This document shows positions 44,933 through 57,149 of a stretch of DNA of 64,000 bases, piece by piece. Both the position numbers and the translations under genes were made by a program. Below the pieces are notes generated by a model that had not been told where the DNA came from, did not search any database, and saw only the letters and a program-made list of their open reading frames with translations. Source of the stretch: Cephalotus follicularis (Eukaryota > Streptophyta > Magnoliopsida > Oxalidales > Cephalotaceae). How positions within the stretch are numbered: position 1 is the stretch's first letter; every line of letters starts with the position of its first letter. The DNA is taken from NCBI GenBank assembly GCA_001972305.1, contig BDDD01002229.1, positions 62,001-126,000 on the forward strand, given 5' to 3'.

Positions 44933-45890
44933 TTACATTCCGAACAAGTGGGGAAATGTCTCCCTCATTTCATCCTCACGCTCCCACGTAGCTTCCTCCG
45001 CTCCGTGAAAATGCCACAGCACTTTTACCATAGGAATGGTCTTGTTCCTTAGTACCTTTTCCATGCGATCCATAATCTTTGTCGGTCTTTCCTCATATGT
45101 CAATATAGGACTAATGAATCCAGGGTCGTAGCTCAAAATGTGAGGTGGGTCGAGTACGTATTTCCGTAGCATTGAAATATGGAATACGTTATGCACATCC
45201 GACAAACTAGGTGGCAGTGCAATTTGATATGCTACCTCCCCCATGTTGTAAGAGAACTCAATCAGTGCTAGATGATCCTCCCAACTCCCAGCAAAATCAA
45301 TCATACAAGCCCGTAGCATATCCTCCAGAGTCTGAATAGTGAGTTCAGACTGTCCGTCAGTCTGTGGGTGGAATGCAGTGCTGAAGTTCAAGGTTGTTCC
45401 CATAGCTGTTTGGAACTTCTTCAAGAACCTTGAGGTAAATCTAGCGTCTTGGTCACAAACAATACTGACCGGCACCCCATGCAATCTCACTATCTCCCGG
45501 ATATACAATCGAGCAAGCTTCTCGATAGAATACGTCATGTTCATCGAAAGAAAGTGAGCAGACTTGGTGAGTCTGTCCACTACTACCCACACTGCTTCAT
45601 GCTGATTTCGTGACCTCGGCAAGCCTGACACGAAGTCCATGGTCACATGCTCCCATTTCCATTCAACCACTGGTAACGATTGTAGCAGTCACGCATGTTT
45701 CTGATGTTCTGCCTTCACTCTCTGGCAGGTCAAACATCTTGCTACATATTCCAAAATGTCTCTCTTCATACCACTCCACCAGTAGTTCTTTTTCAGGTCG
45801 TGCCACATCTTGGAACTTCCAGGGTGGACACTGTACCTTGACTTATGAGCTTGTTGCAGTAGATCGTCTCTAATGCTCTCGTTATTCAGA
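44933..45890 (-). pseudogene. Element D integrase and chromodomain-like tail with an in-frame internal deletion
   Basis: The zinc-finger part (HKSRYSVHPGSSKM, CLTCQRVKAEHQ) lies at about 45730-45850 and ends in a stop just before the core. The core frame (45670-44933) has MDFVSGLPRS, VCDQDARFTS and [14 protein letters not shown], so D, D and E are present. IEFSYN is then joined directly to MGEVAYQIALPP, skipping the MAPFEALYG and GPFEILER segments seen in A, B and C (roughly 100 codons), without shifting the frame. It ends with VKVLWHFHGAEEATWERE, the chromodomain-like tail. Confidence 0.9.
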
Positions 45891-45912
45891 ACACATATCC
45901 TCCCTCAGAACC

Positions 45913-47522
45913 TCAGTATGCATCAGTATGAATGGAGAACTCAGAATCAGTGTCTAGGTTCTCACGGATACTCCACAATTCAGAATCACTGTACTGAGTA
46001 GTCAGAATACGTTCCAAAAGTTCCGGTTGTGCTCTCAGACTTGCCACAATAACTCCTCGGGAAACCATGAACGGATTCCATCTTTGAAATTCCTCCAATA
46101 GCTTCCACTGTGAAACCATTGCTCCAGCAATCATTGCCTTGCGACTCAGCGCATCAGCCACTACATTTGCCTTTCCCGGGTGGTATGGAATATTGCAGTT
46201 GTAGTCATTAAAGAACTCCACCCATCGCCTCTGTCTCATGTTTAGCTCCTTCTGGGAAAACAAACACTTCAAACTCTTATGGTCAGTAAAGATCTCAAAC
46301 TGAGCACCATAGAGGCAGTGCCTCCATTTTTGTAAACCAAACACTATGGCTGCCAACTCAAGATCGTCTACGGGATAATTTTCCTCGTACGACTTTAACT
46401 TCCTTGATGCGTATGCAATCACCCTACCATGTTGCATAAGAATGCACCCCAATCCCTTCCTAGAAGCATCAGTGTAGACAGTGAAACCCTCATTACCCTC
46501 AGGTAATGCCAACACTGGTGCCGAAATCAACCAGCTCTTCAACTCTTGTAAACTCGCGTCACGAGAATCATCCCACACAAAACTTGACTTCTTCTGAGTC
46601 AACTGTGTCAGTGGTGTAGCAAGCTTTGAAAATCCCTCAATGAATCTCCGGTAGTAGCCAGCCAATTCCAAGAAACTACGAACCTCCGTAAAGTTCCTCG
46701 GTTGGGGCCAATCCACAATACTCTCAATCTTCGAAGGATCTACTGACAATCCTTCACTTGACACAATGTGACCTAGGAAAGTCACATGATCCAGCCAAAA
46801 TTCACACTTGTTGAATTTGGCGTATAGCTGTTCCTTCCGTAGTGTCTGCAGTACAATCCTCAAGTGCTGCATGTGTTCCTCAATGCTGTTTGAGTAGATC
46901 AGGATGTCATCTAGGAATATAACGACAAACTGGTCCAGGTAAGGTTGGAACACTCTGTTCATCAGACACATGAAGGCTGCAGGAGCATTGGTCAAACCAA
47001 ACGGCAGTATCAGAAATTCATAATGCCCATATCTGGTTCGAAATGCGGTTCCACATCACCCTCTCTGATCCTCAACTGATGATAGCCGGTTCTTAGGTCA
47101 AGTTTGGAGAATACAGTTGAGCCTTGCAATTGGTCAAACAACTCCTCAATGTGTGGCAAAGGATACTTGTTCTTCACAGTCACCTGATTTAACAACCTGT
47201 AATCAATGCATAGCCGCATCGATCCATCCTTCTTTTTCACAAACAGAACTGGTGCTCCCCACGGTGATACACTCGGTCTGATAAAGCCTTTATCCAGGTA
47301 ATCCTATAATTGAACCTTCAACTCCTTCAGTTCGGCAGGAGCCATTCGGTACGGTGCTAGGGATATAGGAGCAGTTCCAGGCAACAACTCAATACTGAAC
47401 TCTATATCCCTCTCCGGTGGCAACGAAGTGAGTTCATCTGGAAATACATCAGGAAATTCACATACAATAGGCACTTGTTCAATACTGGCCGTACCCTTCG
47501 TATGATCGATCACATACGCCAA
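45913..47522 (-). pseudogene. Element D RT and RNase H (one stop, one frameshift)
   Basis: The linker and RT N-terminus carry [29 protein letters not shown], then a stop near 47304, then [26 protein letters not shown] and [14 protein letters not shown] (to about 47050). A frameshift near 47045 precedes a 360-codon frame (46995-45913) with TNAPAAFM, an intact catalytic [31 protein letters not shown], RNase [24 protein letters not shown] and [16 protein letters not shown]. This is the longest continuous gypsy pol frame after C's. Confidence 0.92.
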
Positions 47523-47624
47523 ATAGCCTTCGCATCCTTGCTTGAGATACTTCTGTGCTCGAGTATATGAAATGATCGGAGCAGTACTATTCTTCTCTCC
47601 GATAAACTTGCACTCAGTCCCATC

Positions 47625-49169
47625 CTAAAGGTAAAATGTCATCATCTTGTTGTAACAATCAACACAAGCATGATGAACGTACAGCCAGTCCATCCCAAAG
47701 ATTACATCAAAATCCCGGATAGGTAACACTATCAGGTCAGCAGATAATTGTATCCCAGCTACCATGATCTCACAGTCTTTCATAACAGTATCAGATAGAA
47801 GACAAGTACCAGCAGGAGTACTCACTTCCAATACATAAGGTAGTCTAGAAGTAATGCCATGCTAATTATGAGCAAATTCAGATGCAATGAATGAATGCGT
47901 CACACCAGGGTCAATCAATTCATGAGCTAGTATGCCAGATATGTAAATAGTACCTCCCACAACAGTAGTAGGTTCTGGCACATCATCTTTAGATAAGGTG
48001 TAGACCCTACCTTTCACAATCCCATTTTCGGTGTCTCTCCGCGGTTGAGCCGCCGCAACACTACTACTAGCACCAGCACTTCCTTGTTGGTCGCGTGTTT
48101 GATCCCTCATCATCGGGAAACTAATCACCATGTGATCTTGTGAACCACACCTCAAGAACTTTCCCATTTTCTTCCAGCACTCGGTCTCATCATGTTTCTG
48201 ACGACCGCAAAAAGCACATCCACTTGTATTCTGTTGACTGTTTCGGCTAGGTGTTCTTGACCGTGTGCATCGAGAACCTCCTCGACCTCGGTTGTCAGAC
48301 TTTGTTGACTTAGCAGGATTATTACTTCCCTGTGACTGTGAAGCCCTCGATTGATTGGTTAGAGACCGTTCTGCTCTTCTCTCATTCGCATCTGCTTCCA
48401 AATTCATCGCTCTCTCAGCAACATCTACAAAAGAAATTAGCTGTAACATCAACAGCTTAGATCTGATGTCAGGTCGAAGGCCTTTCATGAACCTTCGGAT
48501 CATTCGGGATTCACCCTCCACAAGATAAGGTGTGTGTCTTTCCAGCTCCACAAATCTGGTCTGGTACTGAGCTACCGTCACGTCTCCTTGACGTAACTCC
48601 ATCAATTATGTCTCCCTTTGGTCCCGCTCCATCTGTGGCAGATACGCCTCAAGAAACTCAGACTGGAATTGGTCCCAAGTCCTGTCAAGTCCACGGGGTT
48701 CACATTTCGCTTCAGTCCATTCCCACCAGTAAGTATCCTCACCCCATAAGCGGTACACAACAAAATTAAGTTTCTACTCATCAGTACACTCCAAAGCAGC
48801 AAATATCTTCTCCATATCTCTAATCCACTGCTCGGTCGCCGTAGCATTCAGTTCACCATTGAAAGTCGGAGGATTCTGTCTCATGAACCGCTCCAAATCT
48901 AGGCCAAATCCACCGGCATGGCAAGCTTCAGGAGCCTGATGATAAGTCCGGTTAGCCTCGTACATTTGCCGAACCTGTTCCATGTTTGCCGTGTTCGCTT
49001 GCATCTTCTGTTGAAAGCGATCAACCATGCGGTCAAAGTGACTCCTCTCGTCATACGCTGGGGGAACATTCACTCCTACATTCACTGCCGGGTCATTTCC
49101 AGGTACCGGCGGTGCGTTGACACCTTCATCGGCTCTACGCCTTCCTCTTCTTCCCCTAAGTAGATCCAT
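47625..49169 (-). pseudogene. Element D gag and protease (several stops)
   Basis: ATG 49169 opens MDLLRGRRGRRRAD, then DRMVDRFQQKMQANTANME and FMRQNPPTFNGELNATATEQWIRDMEKIF. A stop near 48774 follows, and a second near 48602. The Retrotrans_gag domain continues with LRQGDVTVAQYQTRFVELER and MIRRFMKGLRPDIRSKL, a Ser/Asn-rich linker, one good zinc knuckle CAFCGRQKHDETEC and a decayed second one. The protease active site appears as IDPGVTHSFI where the family has D[T/S]GATHSFI, so the catalytic triad is changed. The protease C-terminus RDFDVIFGMDWL follows after another stop. Confidence 0.9.
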
Positions 49170-49257
49170 TCAGTTTCCTACATGGAATGACATAATCATT
49201 AGGAAACAATTTCACTTAATTTCTGAGAAACTTATCCCAGCTAGCATATATGGAATA

Positions 49258-49270
49258 TGCTCTGATACCA
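49258..49270 (-). other. Primer-binding site of element D
   Basis: On the minus strand TGGTATCAGAGCA, a perfect initiator-Met-tRNA type site four bases after the 5' LTR end. Confidence 0.9.
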
Positions 49271-49273
49271 TGT

Positions 49274-51663
49274 TTTCACACCCCGTTATTCCGTCAAAGA
49301 CAAGCATATATGGTGATATCAGAAATATAAATATAATCCAGCATTCTCACAAAACAATTCGAATAATCATAAGCGGAAGCATTCAAATCTGGATTATAAA
49401 AAAAAAAAAACCATCCGAACGTCCTTGCTTAATCTGAAATTGTAGGGGTTAGCCGTTGTCCTCCCTTGGCTAAGTAGGAAGATAATGCATGCTAAGGAAT
49501 ATATGAATCCAATATGTATGACAGTTTATATTAAAAATAACGTTTAAATGTGCCACTATATAAGCAATCATGCCAAGTGGCCATAGACAATACATATGCA
49601 AGAGTACCGCACAAGGGTACAATCAATTCATACAGTGGTTTGGGTGTCACATGTCGCTAACTCCTGGCACCAACTGTGCACCACCTAACTATCAACCTGC
49701 ACTCTGAGGATGATAGAAAAGGTATCATTTACTACCGGCGTTTAGCAGGCAGTTTAACAATAAGATCTGCAATGCAGATAAGTTTGGGTGATACTCTAGC
49801 CAACTCCTGGCACCTAGGATCCCCACCATAGCCAGTGACCTCTGCCATCACTCAACTAACGGCAATAAACATAGACAATCAATTCAATCAATGCAATTCA
49901 ATAATAATATTACATATATAAACAATATGCAATATCAAAGTGTTTTCTTTAGAAACATATAACAATTCAGTGATCGAACATCTCCTAAGAGGAAAACGAT
50001 ATCAATACAGTAGTGGTTTCCAGTTTGGGAAGCAAAACAGGAGGTACCTCACATAGGAGGAAGATCAGTAGTTCTTTTAGCAATAATCTTTCATTTGAAA
50101 ATGATAGTTTATAATATAAATTGTGCATATAGCACTTAGTTTGTTCAATCTTTGGAAATATGGAACCATAGGGTTTATAACAATCATTAGCATATACTAA
50201 TTAACATTAGCATATACAGAAACAATAGCAAGGACAGTAGCAATTCAATTGGGCCAGAACAGGACCTATAGCAGAATTTTATCCTAGGACAGTCGGCTGT
50301 TTTGGTTGAGCAGTCGACTGTTTTCTCTTAACAGTCGACTGGATGCATTGAGTAGTCGACTATCATGAAGAACAGTGGACTGCTTCTGCCCAGAAATGCA
50401 TGCAGTAGCAGGTTGTATATATTTCAATGTCAAATTTCTAACCAATTCCACACATGCAATCATACAGAAAACAAACATACATGATATGCATAAAATATCT
50501 TCCATAAACATGTCATTACCCCTACCTCAATTGCTTATCCCAAGATCAATTGGAATTGATCTTTCTCTTTGAGTTTCCAAGCTTTTCACCAATAATCCTT
50601 TCATTCCAGTAGGATCAATCTATGCATGCATGTTTACGGGCGCATGCGTTCGTACCAGTAAGTTTCAGTAATTTCCTATGACAACTACAATTCCAACAGT
50701 AGCTAATCTCTAATTCATAAGCTTCATAATTTCCCTTTTACAATTCCTCTTGGACTCTTAGTCAATATATCTTTCAATTCCAAGTTCTTTGATCTTAAAC
50801 GTGTGGACAGAATGTATATATACACTTAAGGGAATCAGTAAGTTTATATCATGACAACTAACCACAACTATAATCCAAATTAGAGGTTACAATCTCCATT
50901 TATACTTTAACCATTTATCACTTTCCATTTCAATTCTAGAAGTTGTTAATCTTAACCATGTTAACAGAAGACATCAACATCCTCCTAGTTACATTATCAC
51001 CACTTTAACAGTGAGTTCGGACTGAGAACTTACCAAAAAAAACCAAAGCTTTAATCCCCTCTTTGAGCTCTAATCCATCAACATGCAAGCTCCATCAATT
51101 TCCAGCCACTCTCCTCTATCTCCAATGTTTTCTAACACTCACCCACAGTACTAGCAGTAGATATAAAGGCTAAGGGATCTTTGAATTCGTCAGATTACCA
51201 TAACTCAGCCTTCTCTCATCACATGCACATCTCTTCCTCTCTTCTTTCTATCTCTTTCTCACCTTTCTCTTCTTTCCATTCTATTTTGCAGGTTGCAGGA
51301 GGAATAGAAGACATGCAAGCATGCCTTTTAGCATGCTCTGGAAGCTTCTGTCACGCATGACACCTGCCCACCATGCAATGCCCCTTTGATTCAGTCTCAC
51401 AGGCATGCACAAACACCTGTTCTGTACTGATCCAGTCGACTGTCCACACACGCATCAGACAGTCGACTCTTTTTCCTGTGACAGTCGGCTGTTTGAGCTG
51501 GTTTAGGGTTTCTTAAGTTTGATACTTCACCAATTGTACATCCATTCATCTCACGCATAAACCAATCATAGAAATTATTAAAATCGGACAAATAACTCAA
51601 TTAAAATGTATATTTTATTTAAAATTGGATCAATATACATTAATTGAATTTGCGGTTATTACA
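49274..51663 (-). repeat. 5' LTR of element D (about 2.39 kb)
   Basis: Partner of the split 3' LTR. M1 clusters lie at 50286-50382 and 51430-51492, about 1285-1380 and 170-235 bp from the LTR start. A TATA-like TTTATATC (minus strand, about 51160) lies between them. A deletion of about 170 bp near 49411 removed a segment that the 3' copy keeps (35410-35600). The left terminus is mutated (tttcacacc in place of tgtcacacc). Confidence 0.9.
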
Positions 51664-51674
51664 CTCCCTGTTCC

Positions 51675-52220
51675 TGTTTAGCATAAAAATGTGTTGTTTT
51701 TAATGATCTATTTGTGATATTTTTATGCTTGGAATAGACTACTTTGGTTGTGTTGTGTTGATTTTCAGATATAAGTGCAAAAGGACCAAAGTGCAAGAAT
51801 ACTACCCAAAGTTGTGCAAATTGGAGCTTAAAAGATTGAAGAATTGACAAATTCGGCAGAAACAGAGTAAAAAGCGTCGACGCCTTTCATACGGATCGAC
51901 GTCTTTTCTGGGTTTACCAGAAACTCATCGACGTCTTTTGTTGAGGATCGACGTCTTTTCTGGGAATTGCAACTTACCTTCAAGAGATATGAAAAAGACA
52001 TCGACGCTTTTCATCAAAGGGATCGACGTCTTTGAGCAAAATCGACCTGTAACTTTTGGAACAAAAGACATCGACGTCTTTCATCTTAGGGATCGATGTC
52101 TTTCACGCGCATCTCAGCAAAACACGATTTTTACCAAAAGACATCGACGTCTTTCATGGGGATCGACGTCTTCTTCTGCAGCAGAAATAGAAAGTTAGAT
52201 TTTTTGCCAGATTTTGTAAC
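51675..52220 (+). repeat. Left LTR remnant of element F (first 546 bp of the LTR) with M2 motifs
   Basis: It opens with TGTTTAGCATAAAAATG and contains CAGATATAAGTGCAAAAGGA, similar to the openings of Athila/Tat LTRs. About ten M2 motifs follow, many as AAAGACATCGACGTCTTT-type hairpins (51873-52175). It breaks at 52220 and continues directly into RT sequence. 51987-52220 is repeated at 57150-57383. Confidence 0.88.
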
Positions 52221-54602
52221 GCTGGTCATGAGTATTATTGTTTTCTCGATGGGTACTCCGGATACAATCAAATTCCCATCGCTCCGCAAGATCAAGAGAA
52301 AACCACGTTCACATGCCCTTTCAGAACATTTGCTTACCGACGCATGCCATTTGGCCTTTGCAATGCTCCCGCTACCTTCCAAAGGTGCATGATGAGTATT
52401 TTCTCCGACATGGTGGAAGACTTTCTTGAAGTATTTATGGATGACTTTTCTGTGCATGATCCCTCATTTTCTCAATGCCTTCATCACCTAAAATTAGTAC
52501 TCGAAAGAAGTCGAGAGAAGAATTTGGTGCTTAATTGGGAAAAGTGCAATTTCAAGGTGAAGAAGGGGATCGTTCTTGGACATGTAGTGTCAAAAGAAGG
52601 AATTCAAGTAGATAAAGCGAAAATTGAAGTCATCAAGCATTTGCCTCCACCTCGTAATGTGAAAGATATCCGAGCATTCCTCGGACATGCGGGTTTTTAT
52701 CGAAGGTTCATCAAGGATTTTAGCAAGGTAGCACGCCCCTTGACTTCGCTCCTAGCAAAAGATCAAGATTTTGTTTTCTCTGATGAGTGCCTTGTAGCAT
52801 TTAACCACTTAAAGAAAGAGCTCACTTCTGCTCCTATCATTCAGGCACCCATTTGGACTGAGCCTTTTGAGATCATGTGGGATGCTTCCGATAGTGCCAT
52901 TGGAGCTGTTCTTGGCCAAAGAATGAGTAAACTGCCTCACGTCATTTATTATGCAAGTAGGACCCGTTCCGATGCGTAATTAAATTACACGACCACTGAG
53001 AAGGAATTCTTAGCTGTGGTCTTTGCTCTTGAGAAATTTTGTTCATATCTTTTAGGATCACATGTCATTGTGTATACCGATCATGCTACGATTCGGCATC
53101 TCATGAGTAAAAAGGATGCAAAAGCGCGTCTTATTCGGTGGGTTCTACTTCTTCAAGAGTTTGACGTTGAAATTTGAGACAAGAAAGGAACTGAGAATTT
53201 GGTAGCCGACCATCTATCAAGACTTTCCAATACACTCGAGGTCCATGGTCTGATAAATGAAAGTTTTCCTGATGAGCAAATTATGCGCGCTGAGAGCAAA
53301 CAATGGTATGCGGACATAGTGAATTATCTTTGTACGGGAAGTGTACCCTCGGATTGGTCCGCTCAAGTTAGGCATAGGTTCATGTCGTAAGCAAAACATT
53401 TTTATTGGGATGATCCTTATCTTTTTAAAGCATGTTCGGATTTAATTTAGCGACGATGTGTTCCTGATCATGAGCATCGCTGGGTTCTATCTTTTTGTCA
53501 TGATCAAGCATGTGGTGGTCATTTCGGGCCGACCAAGACAGCGGCTAAGGTATTACAATGTGGTTTTTATTGGCTGACTATTTTTAAAGATGCATTTTAG
53601 TACTGTAAGGCTTGTGCTTCGTGTCAAGCTTTATGCCGTGTGACGAAACGAAATATGATGCCTTTGACACTGATTTTGACGGTCGAGATCTTTGATGTTT
53701 GGGGTATTGATTTTATGGGTCCGTTTCCCAATTCATTTGGGAACTTATACATCCTTCTAGCTGTGATTATGTTTCGAAGTGGATTGAGGTGATTCCTTGT
53801 CGAACCAATGACAACTCCGTCGTTGTTAAATTTCTCAAGGGGCATATTTTTTCTCGTTTTGGCACCCCACGTGCCATTATCAGTGATAGAGGTACTCATT
53901 TTTGCAATCGTTCTTTTGAAGCACTTATGAAAAGATATGGGATCACTCACAAACTTGCCACACCATATCATCCCCAAACAAGTGGGCAAGTTGAGGTATC
54001 TATTCGCCAAATCAAGCAAATTCTTGAAAAAAATAGTCAACCCCAATAGAAAGGATTGGTCCACGCGACTTGTGGATGCTTTATGGCCTTATCGAACCGC
54101 TTTCAAAACTGACCTTGGTCAATCTCCTTACCGTGTTGTGTATGGTAAAGCTTGTCATCTTCCGGTGGAATTAGAACATCGAGCATTTTGGGCTATTAAG
54201 CAAATTAACTTTGATCGTTCCATTGCGGGTAGTCATCGTGGACTTCAATTATCTTAGTTAGAAGAAATTCAAAATGACGCGTATGACAATGCAAAGATTT
54301 CCAAAGAAAAGGCCAAGGCCTTTCATGATGCGAGGATTTTACGGAAAAATTATGAAGTAGGAGACAAGGTTCTTTTATATAATTCATGTTTACATTTGTT
54401 TCCTGGAAAATTGAGGTCTCGTTGGGATAGTTCTTATATTGTTAAAAATGTTTTCTCACATGGTGTTTTTGAGATATGTAAGCCAGGTACTGAAGATGTG
54501 TTCAAGGTAAATGGGCAGCGATTGAAGAAATTTCTAGAAATTCTGGCTGCACCAATGAAAGAGGCCATGGACTTGCATGAGACTCTTTATAAGCCTACAT
54601 GA
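52221..54602 (+). pseudogene. Element F pol: RT (N-terminus missing), RNase H, integrase (broken)
   Basis: RT begins at GHEYYCFLDGYSGYNQIP and has FRTFAYRRMPFGLCNAPATF and the intact catalytic FMDDFSV, the Athila-type form. TAA at 52977 and TGA at 53175 interrupt RNase H ([37 protein letters not shown]). TAA at 53388 and another stop near 53450 precede the integrase zinc finger (CKACASCQ). The core [15 protein letters not shown] is followed by a frameshift near 53760, ISDRGTHFCNRSFE and [16 protein letters not shown], another frameshift near 54045, [37 protein letters not shown], and the C-terminal domain to TGA at 54600. Confidence 0.9.
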
Positions 54603-54969
54603 TTATATTCGGTAAACCCTACCCCTTTGTTCTTTATTTTATTGTATTGTTTCTTATATTTTGTGTGATCATGCATTTTTCTTTTCTTTAGTTTGTTTCT
54701 AGTGCATTGAGGACAATGCAAGATTTAAGTATGGGGGGGGAGGGGTTAGACCAAAGTTCATTTTAATTTTGAAAGTAGGAATAAGTGTTGATATGCTTAG
54801 AAACAATAGAAAAACCCCATAGTAGATAATAAAAAAAAAAATCAAGGAAAAGAAAAGGCATGCATCTCAAGGTAGGAATTTTGTGCGAAAAATAAAATGA
54901 TAAATGAATAAAAAAACCGATCTTGTGTGTTTTCAAAGTTTCATAAGATTTTATGGAGGAGGAGGACCA
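54603..54969 (+). other. Element F region between pol and gag, with a polypurine-like tract
   Basis: It contains TGCATTGAGGACAATGCAAG and TATGGGGGGGGAGGGG (54732-54745), the sequence that in Athila-like elements follows pol and acts as or precedes the polypurine tract. An LTR would be expected next, but the sequence runs through AT-rich noncoding DNA to the gag start. No other gene is seen. Confidence 0.7.
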
Positions 54970-57149
54970 ATGGCGGACGCACGCCCAATTTAAATTCTTC
55001 GCGAAAGATTCTACCCCGCTAGGACAACGTAACCATCCAGTATCTTGTTGCATGCACCTAACCGGAACAATTTTGAGTTAAAATCACAGTTCATTAGCAT
55101 GCTCCCGCACTTTCATGGATTACCCAACGAGGATGCATATCTCTTCCTTCGCGAGTTCGAGGAGGTATGTGCCCTCATGAAACTTCAGTAACTATCTGAC
55201 AATGATATCAAGTTGCGATTCATCAATTTTCCTCTTAAAGATGGAGCTAAGAAGTGTCTCTACAGTCTCCCAACTAATTCCATCTCCACTTGGGATCAAT
55301 TCACCGTCTCGTTCCTTAAGAAATTCTTTCCACTTCATAAAACCAATAAACTTAGGAACGACATTCTCTAGTTTCGTCAAAAACCAAATGAATCATTCTC
55401 TAGATGTATGGAACGTTTTAAAGACCTCCTCTTAGAGTGTCCTCATCATGGTTTAAACACGTGGCATTTATGCCAAATCATCTACGAAGGGATCGACTAC
55501 CAGACCAAGCAATTGGTAGAATCTATGTGTCCCGATGGGTTCACCTCGTACACTGATGAAAACGAGGTATGGAATTTCCTTTTAGATTTAGGTGAGAGAA
55601 CTAGAGAGTGGGAGTCAACTCAAGTTTCTGAGAGAGCTCTACCGAATAAAGGGTACGTTATAGAAGGAGCAGTTTCTAAAGAGGCATAGCTAGACAGTCA
55701 CGTGACTAGACTAGAATCAATTATTAGGGGTTCCACACAAGTAAATCAAATCGATCAAAGCACCCCTATGTGTTCTTGGTGCCAGTCCCCAAACCATGTT
55801 TTTCAAGAATGCCAAATTTATATTGACAACCAATATGCTCCTGAGAATGTGTCTGCTATGAACCAATACAACCCGTATAGTAACACTTACAACCCGGGTT
55901 GGCATAATCTTCCAAACTTCTCATGGAGTCAAGGACAAAACATGCGAGGACAATCCGGCTTTTCGGGGTAGCCTTCTAGCGTTGGTGCCCCACCCTCAAA
56001 CTTTTCGGGACAACCTTCGAGCTTCCCTAGCCAGTCTGCACCACAACAGACATTTCCAAGGTTCTCCCAAAATTCGAACACTATTCGACCATCCTTCCCA
56101 CCACAAAATCAATTCTCAAGTCAACAGACATCAAGTTTGCCAAACCAAAGGGATGATACATTTAGGATTTTATCGTTAGAAAAGAGCATAGAACTTCTAA
56201 TGAGCACCATGATGACTAGTCAGCATAACATGGAAAAACAAATTTCACAACTAGCATCCGCTCTGCACGAAAGAGAAAAAGGAAAAATGCCCTCACAACC
56301 TGACTCGAATCCTAGGACTGCCTTAAACCATTCCGCTCAAATCCACCAACCCTTAAATCCGCAAAATTCAGCTTCCTCCTCTGGTCCATCAAAACAAGTT
56401 TTTTCCCTAAGGAGTGGAAATGAATACCATCCAGAAGATCAAACGGGGAATGTGAGCGAGCAAATGGAGGAATCCTTGGCGCGAGAAAATTTACAAGAAC
56501 CATTGGGTGACCCATCGGTGCAACCAATGTAATTGAATGCGCACGATGAATTGAGGAAGGAGAAAGAGGATGAGTAGAAGAAACAACCGGTCGAGGCGCC
56601 AAAGCGTTCATTTGACCCACCTGCTCGCTTTCCAAAAAGATTGCAAAGCAAGAAAGCCCCAGCAATGGAGAAGATCATCGAAATATTTAAGCAAGTCCAA
56701 ATCAATATCCCATTGCTGGAAGCCATAGAACAGGTTCCCTCTTACGCAAAAGTCCTTAAAGACTTATGCACTAAAAAGAGGATCCTTCAGACTCCCAAAA
56801 AGGCTTTCTTGGCAGCCAACATTAGTGCACTATTTTCGCAACCCATGATGCGAAAGTATAAAGATCTTGGCTGCCCGATAATCTCTTGTGTTATTGGCAA
56901 CATGAAAATTGAGCATGCCTTGCTTGATTTAGGAGCAAGTGTGAACTTGTTGCCGTCATCGGTTTATGAGAAGCTTGGATTAGGAGAGTTAAGACCAACC
57001 ACGATTACATTGTAATTGGCGGATAGGTCTGTGAAGGTGCTGCGAGGGAAAATCGAGGATGTGTTGATAAAGGTTGGAGAGTTTTTCTTTCCTGTTGACT
57101 TCGTCGTCTTAGACACCCAACCTGTTGCAAACTTAAATGATCAAATTCC
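54970..57149 (+). pseudogene. Element F gag and protease, lying downstream of pol (many stops)
   Basis: From ATG 54970 a single frame encodes MADARPI, ILLHAPNRNNFELKSQF, MLPHFHGLPNEDAYLFLREFEEV, LPTNSISTWDQFTVSFLKKFFP and FSRCMERFKDLLLECPHHG of an Athila-type gag. The zinc knuckle CSWCQSPNHVFQEC lies at about 55771. The protease region has CVIGNMKIEHALLDLGASVNLLPSSVYEKLGL (DLGAS active site, 56926) and FVVLDTQPVANLNDQIP. In-frame stops occur at 54991, 55030, 55189, 55369, 55687, 55969, 56530, near 56572 and 57013; several read as former CAG or CAA codons. Protease is cut at 57149, where LTR sequence starts. Confidence 0.9.

Larger units (their letters stand above)
35285..51663 (-). mobile_element. 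Element D: Ty3/gypsy (Tekay/Del-like) retrotransposon in the C 5' LTR, host of E
   Basis: LTRs are 35285-44887 (3', split by E) and 49274-51663 (5'). Flanks are ctctc (35280-35284) and ctccc (51664-51668), a TSD with one mutation; the uninterrupted C LTR reads ctctctgttcc at this place. The interior contains gag, PR, RT, RH and an internally deleted IN. LTR difference is about 4-5% over the first 125 bases compared, less than for C and B, which agrees with its inner position. Confidence 0.92.
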
